Positions 9,311 to 16,143 of a stretch of 64,000 nt of DNA are shown piece after piece. The DNA is from JAIBDK01 sp965261915 (GTDB taxonomy: Bacteria > Pseudomonadota > Gammaproteobacteria > Arenicellales > Poriferihabitantaceae), in assembly GCA_965261915.1 (NCBI GenBank), contig CBDHDW010000013.1, positions 1,736,001 through 1,800,000 on the forward strand, given 5' to 3'. The position numbers and the translations under genes are program-made. Positions within the stretch are counted from its first letter, which is position 1. Every line of letters starts with the position of its first letter. The notes under the pieces were generated by a model, which was given only the letters and a program-made list of their open reading frames with translations, made no database searches and was not told the DNA's origin.

Positions 9311-9658
9311 TTAGCGGAGGAAAAAGCTGAATAGTGCAATCATCACGCCTACGCTACCCATTGTTAAGCCAACCATCCACTTGATGAGGTGTGCTTCGGT
9401 GTTGGCAATTTCTGCCCTAAGCCTGGACTCGGTGTTGGCGATTTCTGCGTTAGTTTTGGCGATTTCTGCGTTAGTTTTGGCAATGTCTGCTCTAAGCGTG
9501 GACTCGGTTTTGGCTAATTCGTTTTTGGTGGCGAGGTTGGTGTTGAGCAGGTCAACTTGAGATTCGGCAAGTGCTTCGGCTTGTTGTACAGGCATACCGG
9601 CCGCCGTCATACGTTTGACGAAACGGTGTGTATCAAAGGCGAGCGCATCAGAAACCAT
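9311..9658 (-). CDS. DUF1640-like modular coiled-coil membrane protein, paralogue 6 (115 aa)
   Basis: A short member with two 11-residue units flanking two consecutive 7-residue units (48+22+14+31). It differs from paralogue 4 mainly by one extra AKTNAEI unit, exactly what a single 21-bp slippage would produce. The head reads QVDLLNTN. It lies in the cassette directly upstream of the glycosyltransferase gene in map order. Confidence 0.78.
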   Translation of the reverse strand: MVSDALAFDTHRFVKRMTAAGMPVQQAEALAESQVDLLNTNLATKNELAKTESTLRADIAKTNAEIAKTNAEIANTESRLRAEIANTEAHLIKWMVGLTMGSVGVMIALFSFFLR

Positions 9659-10034
9659 ACAGGAACTTTAATACAGGCGCGATTGTTTGTCCACCGTTTG
9701 AAAATGGAGAATGGGGAATACCGATTAGGTCTTGGTAAAGCGATTGGATTGGATTCCTGCCTTCGCAGGAATGACGGGACGGGGCAGGAATAACGGCAGG
9801 GGGATTATCAAGCAAGTCCCACTTCCGGTTATTTTTTGAATTAGGCAAAGCTCTCCCTAAACAGCGTTGACCGCCATATGAGACGGTGCAAAAACCAATA
9901 TTCGTCATTCCCACGAAATCCGTCATTCCCACGAAATCCGTCATTCCCGCTTCCGCAGGAACCCAGTAAAACACACAAACCCGCAAGGATTTTCCACCTG
10001 TAACGCATACCGGCGAGGGTTTCCTGCACAGTCT

Positions 10035-10910
10035 CTAATGCTTTCCAGTCTCTTTCGCAGAAGACTGGTAGTGTAGCGAGGCAATTTGTTCTGAAACAAT
10101 GCCGATTAAAAATATCAGCAGCGAGGAGATAAAAAGCAGCATTCCCATATTGGTAAATCGGTTCAACACAAGGTAAGTATAACCATAGCAGGCAATTCCG
10201 GCCAGAAACAGCAGCCCGCTAATCGGCAAAAACAATCTTAAGGGGGAAAACAGCGAACCGACTTTCAGGATGATCATGAGAAACTTCAGGCCATCGCGAA
10301 TGGGCTGAATTTTGCTTTCTCCCCGACGCTTAAGGGCTTCGATTGGAACATAGCCAATGGCGTATCCCGATCTGAGAAAAGCCATGGTGATGGTTGTCGG
10401 GTAAGAAAAGCCGTTCGGAAGCAGATACAGGTATTGTTTGAATTTGTTGGCGCTGACGGCTCTAAAACCAGAGGTTAAATCGCTGATTTGAACGCCGGTC
10501 ATCAATGACGCAAACCGATTGAACACGCCATTCGCCACTCTTCTCGCGAAACTCGCATGCGAGTTTATATCGCGCGCGCCAATCGCCATATCATGCCCCT
10601 GGCCGAGTTTGTCGATGAGTTTCGGGATGTCGGCGGGCTTGTGCTGACCATCCGCGTCAAGAAAGGCAATGATGGCGCCCGTCGATGCCCGCGCGCCGCT
10701 TTTTATCGCCGCGCCGTTGCCCAGCGAGTAAGGGTGGCTGATTACCCGGGTGGCGTGTCTCGCGGCAATATCCGCGGTTTCGTCGGTGGAGCCATCATCG
10801 ACCACAATAAGCTCGGCATCGGGAAACAGTGACCGTATTTCCAGCAGTAAATCGGCAAGCCCCAGGCGTTCATTTTTAGCAGGTAATACGATGCTGAGTG
10901 CGCAAGTCAT
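10035..10910 (-). CDS. Family 2 glycosyltransferase, dolichyl/undecaprenyl-phosphate sugar synthase type
   Basis: A GT2 catalytic domain occupies the first 230 residues: SIVLPAKNE at the start, VVDDGSTDET for nucleotide-sugar binding, and the DxD motif in FLDADGQHKPADI. Two hydrophobic helices form the C-terminal part (LFLPISGLLFLAGIACYGY, MGMLLFISSLLIFLIGIV). This layout fits transfer of a sugar from a nucleotide sugar to a polyprenyl phosphate at the inner membrane. I start it at the ATG at 10910 (MTCALSIVLP). The open frame extends 39 codons upstream, but that part is low-quality sequence next to the hairpin array. The divergent pilin gene makes pilin or surface glycosylation a possible use; that is inference. 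Confidence 0.85.
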   Translation of the reverse strand: MTCALSIVLPAKNERLGLADLLLEIRSLFPDAELIVVDDGSTDETADIAARHATRVISHPYSLGNGAAIKSGARASTGAIIAFLDADGQHKPADIPKLIDKLGQGHDMAIGARDINSHASFARRVANGVFNRFASLMTGVQISDLTSGFRAVSANKFKQYLYLLPNGFSYPTTITMAFLRSGYAIGYVPIEALKRRGESKIQPIRDGLKFLMIILKVGSLFSPLRLFLPISGLLFLAGIACYGYTYLVLNRFTNMGMLLFISSLLIFLIGIVSEQIASLHYQSSAKETGKH

Positions 10911-11118
10911 GCCGGCAAATCCCCCTTTAAAATAGTTTTGGTGAAATAGTTTTGATGAAACAGTTTTCGATCTTAGCGAAGATTGCGATGGATTGCCATG
11001 CAGCGTCGAAGTGACAAATTTTGTCACTCAGACTGACCAAATACGTCAGCAAAGACCGTAAAAAACGCGATTTTTGTCGCAAACGAACTTTACCGATTAC
11101 GCAGCAGCCGTTATCGGC

Positions 11119-11481
11119 CGTCCATCCTGGTACATAACCGATTTTTTGCTCCTGCAAAATCGGCATACCGTCCATCCTGGTACATAACCGATTTTTGCTC
11201 CTGCAAAATCGGCATACCGTACGTCCTGTACATAACCGATTTTTTGCTCCTGCAAAATCGGCATACCGTCCATCCCTATACATAACCGATTTTTTGCTCC
11301 TGCAAAATCGGCATACCGTCCATCCCTATACATAACCGATTTTTTGCTCCTGCAAAATCGGCATACCGTACGTCCTGTACATAACCGATTTTTTGCTCCT
11401 GCAAAATCGGCATACCGTACGTCCTGTACATAACCGATTTTTTGCTCCTGCAAAATCGGCATACCGTCCATCCCGGTACAC
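11119..11481 (-). repeat. Seven-unit tandem hairpin array (about 50-bp period), CAGGAG loops on the minus strand
   Basis: Seven copies begin at 11138, 11188, 11236, 11286, 11336, 11385 and 11434. Read on the minus strand, each unit is CCGATTTTG, then CAGGAG, then CAAAAAATCGG: a stem of about 9 bp with a two-base bulge and a six-base loop CAGGAG. The linkers are of three types (ccgtccatcctggtacataa, ccgtacgtcctgtacataa, ccgtccatccctatacataa). The period is not a multiple of three and unit lengths vary from 48 to 50, so it does not encode a repeat protein. It lies in the 5' region of the glycosyltransferase gene, about 210 bp upstream. It could be a structured non-coding RNA or leader, or a mobile hairpin repeat. 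Confidence 0.85.
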
Positions 11482-11598
11482 AACCCCCGCCATTTCCAAC
11501 GGTTTTGCGCGGCTGAAGCCGCCCTTGCGAGCATGACGCAAAGCGCTCGCCTGCTTTACCGGCAAAGTTGGCATGAAAATTGCTTCTATCCTGCTTAA

Positions 11599-11830
11599 GA
11601 GACCGTGCAAAAACCCAATATCGCCGTTCCTGCGGAATTTGTCATTAACAGCGAAATTTGGCGTTATCTGCGAACATCGTTATTCCGGCGGAAATTTTGT
11701 CATTACCCGCGAATATCGCCGTTACCCGCGAAATTTGGCGTTACCCGCGAATATCGCCGTTACCTGTGATGATCGTCATTCCTGCGAAAGCAGGAATCCA
11801 GTAAAACACACAAACCCGCAAGGGTTTTCC
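11599..11830. repeat. Solo IS-like end and degenerate 19-20-bp half-REP tandem repeat
   Basis: The segment opens with GAGACCGTGCAA, an IS1182-like terminus with no transposase. It continues with about eight drifting copies of a unit like CGCCGTTACCCGCGAAAT and CGTCATTCCTGCGAAAG, then a complete REP-like hairpin ATTCCTGC-GAAA-GCAGGAAT near 11780. The tail AACCCGCAAGGGTTTTCCACC matches the start of the DUF1640 cassette module, but no such gene is present. Confidence 0.7.
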
Positions 11831-11936
11831 ACCGCTAACGCGATTGAGCAGGATGTCTTGCACCGCCTCTTAAAGGATGAGACCGGACGGTATGGCGATC
11901 TCATCAACGATTAACGTAAACTAAAGAGAATTTAAA

Positions 11937-12392
11937 ATGCACAAGAAAATGCACAAGCAGCAAATGCACCGACAAAAAGGTTTTACCCTGATCGAATTGA
12001 TGATCGTCGTCACCATTATCGGTGTTTTAGCCTCGATTGCGGTGCCGGTCTACCGCGATTACACCATCCGCACCAAAGTGAGTGAATGTGCCTCGCTGTT
12101 CGGAGCTATCAAAACGGACATGTCTCTTGCCTACAGTGAAAATGGTGTCTTGGCAGACACCTTGGTTGCACTGCCACGGATCAGTGATACGCCAGGGGAT
12201 TTTTCGGGGGATTACGTGTCTACCATCAACGTTGGTACGGGTGGGGTGACCACCTGTACGCTGAAAACTTCTGGTGAGTTAGGAGCATCTTCTGGCCTTA
12301 CAGTCGTTTACACGCCTGATGCTACTTCTGGAACGAAGATAGATTGGACAGTTACTGGCACAGCAAAAGCCGAACACCGGCCGAAAAACTAA
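11937..12392 (+). CDS. pilA: Type IV pilin (PilA/PilE-like major pilin)
   Basis: The prepilin has a short positively charged leader ending in Gly15, cleaved before Phe16 (KG/FTLIELMIVV), with the conserved Glu at mature position 5. A long hydrophobic N-terminal helix follows (VVTIIGVLASIAVPVYRDY). The rest is a globular pilin domain with Cys in SECAS and VTTCTL. The total of 151 residues is typical for a type IVa pilin. A ribosome-binding site AAAGAGA lies about 9 bases before the ATG. The gene stands alone, with a strong terminator just downstream. Starts at Met5 or Met10 are possible and would leave the mature protein unchanged. Symbol assigned by family, not by orthology test. Confidence 0.88.
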   Translation: MHKKMHKQQMHRQKGFTLIELMIVVTIIGVLASIAVPVYRDYTIRTKVSECASLFGAIKTDMSLAYSENGVLADTLVALPRISDTPGDFSGDYVSTINVGTGGVTTCTLKTSGELGASSGLTVVYTPDATSGTKIDWTVTGTAKAEHRPKN

Positions 12393-12408
12393 CCGGGTTT
12401 TAAACCCA

Positions 12409-12449
12409 AAAAATCCCCTGTCCGGTAAAATCCGCCAGGGGATTTTTTT
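12409..12449 (+). terminator. Rho-independent terminator of the pilin gene
   Basis: A perfect 10-bp stem AAATCCCCTG / CAGGGGATTT (12411-12420 with 12436-12445) is followed by a T run. It lies 18 bases after the pilin stop codon and should end that transcript. Confidence 0.9.
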
Positions 12450-12499
12450 CAGGTAAGCGCTTTACCGCATACAAATAATAACCGCAAGCAGAACTTGCT

Positions 12500-12629
12500 G
12501 AATACCCCCCGACCATCATCCCCACCCCCCCATCATTCCCACACCCCCCCGCCCCGCCATTCCCACACCCCCCCGCCATTCCCGCACCCCCCCATCATTC
12601 CCACACCGCCCCCCGGCATTCCTGCGAAA
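12500..12629. repeat. C-rich degenerate repeat (cattcccacaccccc units)
   Basis: About seven drifting copies of a unit like CCATTCCCACACCCCCC precede IS1182 copy C and end in GGCATTCCTGCGAAA. They look like expanded, decayed half-REP units. No plausible gene. Confidence 0.65.
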
Positions 12630-14495
12630 GAGACTGTGCAACAAACGCCGACTCACCCACTATTGAGACTTTTGAGTCAGGCACGGGTAAAAAGGTTCTT
12701 ATTAAAAGCAGGCGGGTGAAATAAGTTTGTTTGCTGCGACAATAAGTATTTCTGGCATAAATAATCGAATAGTGGACGCAAAAAAGGAAGATGTCGCTTG
12801 ATTGCTTGCATGACGACTGCAATATCGCCTGCTTTTATAGCCAACAGCAGTTGATTGAACAGCCTTGTGCCTAGCAGGTTCAAAACACGCTTAAAGTTAT
12901 AGCAAAACATAATCAATGCGTTTTCACCGGATACTTTTTCTTTGCCTCTGACCAGGTAGTGATCCCAGCCTAATGACCGCTTTATGGTGCCAAAAGGATG
13001 CTCCACAATCGCCCCTCTTCTTTTGCTAATCGCCTTGGCTGATTCTGTTTGCATAGACTTGCGATAGGCTTGTATAAAGGCTTCATGTTCCCACCGCCAT
13101 ATTCTTCGGTGCGGCGTTTGCTTTGCTAAACACTCACTGCGCACAGGGCAAGCCTTGCAATCTGTGGCACTGGTGCTGTAAATAAACCCAAGCTTGCCTT
13201 TGGATAGGCTTTTGGTTGCACTTTTTTTCAGTGTTTTGTCGTTAGGGCAGGTGTATTCGTCTTGCTCCTCGTTATAGACAAACTCATCTTTCGTGTATCT
13301 GCCGGCTTTCTTTTGTTTCTGTTGTGTATCAATCGGCGGGATAATCGGGTAGATTTTGTCATCAACACAGTTCTTTATCTCTTTTGCACTGTGATAGCCC
13401 TTGTCGGCAACCACAGCCAAAGTCTTAAGGGCTAAGGTTTCTTTCGCCTGACTTGCCATCTGATGCAACTGCTGTGCGTCATTGCCTTGACTTGATACAT
13501 CCGTTGCGACAATCAGCTTTGCTTTGTCATCCACCGCAATTTGGCAGTTATAAGCGACCAGATGATGCGCTGGTTTGCACATCAATGCGGCATCCGGGTC
13601 GGTTGTGTTATGTTGCTTCTTGTCCAATTGCTCTAAGGTATTCAAATCCTCTTCCAGCTTTTGTTTGCGCTCTTTAAGTGCTTGTATTTTATCAATCAAA
13701 TCAGGATTATCCAGAGTCTGTTCCGGTTCCTCCTGCTGGTCTGTGGTGTTTAATAAGTTCAGGTAGTCCTCAATAGCCTGCGTTACCCTGGCTATTTTTT
13801 TATCCACAGTGGCTTTAACAATCAAGGTATTTTTGGACGCATTGGCTCGCAAAAACGCTCCATCCAGTGCCACTAATTGACCTTCAATGAGATTGATGTT
13901 TTGGCACAGCAAAACAAATTCCTTAAACGTATTCTTGAGTGCTGCGGCATTATTTTTTCTAAAATTAGCAATCGTCTTATAGGTGGGCTTTAAGCCTTGC
14001 AATAACCAGATAAGCTCGATATTTCTATGGGTTTCCCGAGCCAGATGGCGGGAACTTCTTATTTTATTGGTATAGCCGTAAATGTAGAGTTTCAGCATCA
14101 ATTTTGGGCAAAAAGCGGGGCGACCATTGTTGTTTTTGTCACTGTATTTGGTCTTAAAGTCTAAGGCATCCACCTCTAAGCTATCGACATAGGCATCAAT
14201 AACACGAACTGGATCATTCTCGCCGACATAGTCCTCTAGCCGCTCTGGAAATAACAGTTGTTGTTGGCGATTTAATCCACGTATGTAATCACTCATAAAG
14301 CCTCTATTTAATGATTAGAATCAGCTAGTTAGGTTTGTTATTATATCATAATTAAGCTAGGGTTTGGATGTTTATTACCGTCATTATTGGGTATTTTTGC
14401 AGGGATGGTGTATTGGTTTGAAATGCCAGCAACGTCGGTGAATTAGGGCAGTAATGAGAATGTGACCAAGGGTGGTGGTTTTTTTGCACAGTCTC
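12630..14495 (-). mobile_element. IS1182-family element, copy C (complete, 1866 bp)
   Basis: The element runs from GAGACTGTGCAA at 12630 to TTGCACAGTCTC at 14495, with exactly the same length as copies B and E. The outer flanks are CATTCCTGCGAAA on the left and TTTCGCGGGAATGAC on the right. They are inverted with respect to each other, whereas a simple insertion should give direct repeats. The sequence is nearly identical to copy E at 30985-32850. Confidence 0.93.
12677..14296 (-). CDS. IS1182-family transposase (539 aa)
   Basis: An intact 539-residue DDE transposase of the second subtype: GYHSAKEIKNC, DDKIYPIIPP, LARETHRN and ALMCKPAHH, against GYYSATKIKDC, DDKIFPIIPP, LAREAHRN and ALMRKPAHH in copy B. 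Catalytic motifs as in copy B are present. At DNA level it appears almost identical to the copy at 31032, so the two are recent sisters. Confidence 0.95.
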   Translation of the reverse strand: MSDYIRGLNRQQQLLFPERLEDYVGENDPVRVIDAYVDSLEVDALDFKTKYSDKNNNGRPAFCPKLMLKLYIYGYTNKIRSSRHLARETHRNIELIWLLQGLKPTYKTIANFRKNNAAALKNTFKEFVLLCQNINLIEGQLVALDGAFLRANASKNTLIVKATVDKKIARVTQAIEDYLNLLNTTDQQEEPEQTLDNPDLIDKIQALKERKQKLEEDLNTLEQLDKKQHNTTDPDAALMCKPAHHLVAYNCQIAVDDKAKLIVATDVSSQGNDAQQLHQMASQAKETLALKTLAVVADKGYHSAKEIKNCVDDKIYPIIPPIDTQQKQKKAGRYTKDEFVYNEEQDEYTCPNDKTLKKSATKSLSKGKLGFIYSTSATDCKACPVRSECLAKQTPHRRIWRWEHEAFIQAYRKSMQTESAKAISKRRGAIVEHPFGTIKRSLGWDHYLVRGKEKVSGENALIMFCYNFKRVLNLLGTRLFNQLLLAIKAGDIAVVMQAIKRHLPFLRPLFDYLCQKYLLSQQTNLFHPPAFNKNLFTRA

Positions 14496-15525
14496 TTTCG
14501 CGGGAATGACAAATATTGGTTTTTTGCACCGTCTCATATGGCGGTCAACGCTGTTTAGGGAGAGCTTTGCCTAATTCAAAAAATAACCGGAAGTGGGACT
14601 TGTTTAATAACCCCCCTGCCGTCATTCCTGCACCGTCCCGTCATTCCTGCGAAAGCAGGAATCCAGTCAAATGGCTTTACCAAGACCTAACCGGTATTCC
14701 CCATTCTCCATTTACTCAATTCCCAAACGGTGGACAAACAATCGCGCCTGTATTAAAGTTCATGTATGGTTTCTGATGCGCTCGCCTTTGATACACACCG
14801 TTTCGTCAAACGTATGACGGTGGCCGGTATGCCCGTACAACAAGCCGAAGCACTGGCCGAATCTCAAGTTGACCTGCTCAACGCCAACCTCGCCACCAAA
14901 AACGAATTAGCCAAAACCGAGTCCGCACTTAAAGCAGACATTGCCAAAACCGAGTCCGCACTTAAAGCAGACATTGCCAAAACCGAGTCCGCACTTAAAG
15001 CAGACATTGCCAACACCGAGGCCGCACTTAAAGCAGAAATTGCCAAAATCGAGTCCACGCTTAGAGCAGAAATCGCCAAAACTAACGCAGAAATTGCCAA
15101 CACCGAGGCCGCGCTTAAATCAGACATTGCCAACACCGAGTCCACGCTTAGAGCAGAAATTGCCAAAACTAACGTAGAAATCGCCAAAACTAACGCAGAA
15201 ATTGCCAACACCGAAGCACACCTCATCAAGTGGATGGTTGGCTTAACAATGGGTAGCGTAGGCGTGATGATTGCACTATTCAGCTTTTTCCTCCGCTAAC
15301 CCATAATCATGGACACCCATTACAATGGAAATGGACAATTGAGAATGGACAATTGGAGCTAAAACAATGTCATTGGATTGGCTACTAAGGAATACCGCTC
15401 CTACGGAGCGACGAATATTAAATTTTCGCATTGCCTCTTCCCAGACGGCAAGAAACCCTCGCTAGGCAGACATTAAATGTGGAAAACCCTTGCGGGTTTG
15501 TGTGTTTTACTGGATTCCCGCTTTC
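14496..15525. repeat. Inverted copy of the DUF1640 cassette segment (matches 8.0-9.1 kb)
   Basis: Reading from the right end of IS1182 copy C, the sequence is the reverse complement of the modules around 8021-9066. It runs through TTGCACCGTCTC, the CGCTGTTTAGGGAGAG module, the CCGGAAGTGGGACTT segment, a REP hairpin, the gene at 14766-15299, and the downstream module ending near 15500. It is the only cassette in plus orientation, so an inversion or inverted duplication has occurred. Confidence 0.85.
14766..15299 (+). CDS. DUF1640-like modular coiled-coil membrane protein, paralogue 7 (177 aa)
   Basis: Seven 11-residue and three 7-residue units, the same total as paralogue 1 but in a different order: it starts with three identical AKTESALKADI units, a clear recent expansion. 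The head reads MTVAGMP and QVDLLNAN. Upstream TGGACA and TAAAGT are 17 bases apart and could be a weak promoter ending only a few bases before the ATG. The C-terminal hydrophobic anchor is intact. It is the only family member on the plus strand. Confidence 0.8.
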   Translation: MVSDALAFDTHRFVKRMTVAGMPVQQAEALAESQVDLLNANLATKNELAKTESALKADIAKTESALKADIAKTESALKADIANTEAALKAEIAKIESTLRAEIAKTNAEIANTEAALKSDIANTESTLRAEIAKTNVEIAKTNAEIANTEAHLIKWMVGLTMGSVGVMIALFSFFLR

Positions 15526-16126
15526 GAGACTGTGCAACAAACGCCGACTCACCCACTATTGAGACTTTTGAGTCAGGCACGGGTAAAAAAGGTTCTTATT
15601 AAAAGCAGGCGGGTGAAATAAGTTTGTTTGCTGCGAAAATAAGTATTTCTGGCATAAATAATCGAATAGTGGACGCAAAAAAGGAAGATGTCGCTTGATT
15701 GCTTGCATGACGATTGCAATATCGCCTGCTTTTATAGCCAACAGCAGTTGATTGAACAGCCTTGTGCCTAGCAGGTTCAAAACACGCTTAAAGTTATAGC
15801 AAAACATAATCAATGCGTTTTCTCCGGATACTTTTTCTTTGCCTCTGAGCAAGTAGTGATCCCAGCCTAATGACCGCTTTATGGTGCCAAAAGGATGCTC
15901 CACAATCGAGCCTCTTCTTTTGCTAATCACTTTGGCTGATTCTGTTTGCATTACCTCACCATAGGCTTGTAAAAAGGCTTCATGTTCCCACCGCCATATT
16001 CTTCGGTGCGGCGTTTGCTTTGCTAAACACTCACTGCGCACAGGGCAAGCCTTGCAATCTGTGGCACTGGTGCTGTAAATAAACCCAACCTTGCCTTTGG
16101 ATAGGCTTTTGGTTGCACTTTTTTTC
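15526..16126 (-). mobile_element. IS1182-family element, truncated copy D
   Basis: The terminus GAGACTGTGCAAC at 15526 begins inside the REP half CCCGCTTTC. Similarity to complete copies runs to the poly-T at 16126 and then stops abruptly at CTGACTTCGACGG, next to the IS1634 element. About the first two thirds of the transposase side of the element is missing. This copy is more diverged than the others. Confidence 0.88.
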
Positions 16127-16143
16127 CTGACTTCGACGGTCAA
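15556..16143 (-). pseudogene. IS1182-family transposase fragment
   Basis: The fragment covers about residues 360-539 of the 539-residue transposase, from KSATKSLSKGK to the C-terminus, and lacks both catalytic Asp residues. An additional A in the run near 15590 shifts the frame and replaces the usual ending NLFTRA with NLFYPCLTQKSQ. The first few codons (MTVEVRKK) come from unrelated flanking DNA. Substitutions such as AYGEVMQ and DHYLLRG mark an older lineage. Confidence 0.88.

Larger units (their letters stand above)
8003..10034. repeat. DUF1640 cassettes 5 and 6 with shared flanking modules
   Basis: Two cassettes in tandem repeat the pattern GAGACGGTGCAAAAA (8021, 9019, 9880), CGTCATTCC half-REP units, the gene-downstream module (about 8103-8299 and 9100-9310), the gene, a REP-like hairpin, and then a module containing CAAGTCCCACTTCCGG and CTCTCCCTAAACAGCG. 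At 9240-9285 the strand carries a simple run of TCCATTC repeats. The third GAGACGGTGCAA module is followed by degenerate CCGTCATTCCCACGAAAT repeats and no gene. Confidence 0.82.

Noticed and set aside
11119..11481. Possible CRISPR array
   Set aside because: The constant part is palindromic, but the spacers are only about 18-20 bp and come in three recurring types, and no cas gene is present.
10927..11610. Overlapping minus-strand frames encoding CRFCRSKNRLC-type repeats
   Set aside because: The repeat period of 48-50 bp changes frame from unit to unit, so no single protein repeat is maintained; structure, not coding, is conserved.
12495..12719. Proline/histidine-rich frame over the C-rich repeat
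   Set aside because: Composition follows the degenerate CCATTCCC repeat and the frame runs into the IS1182 terminus; no independent evidence for translation.
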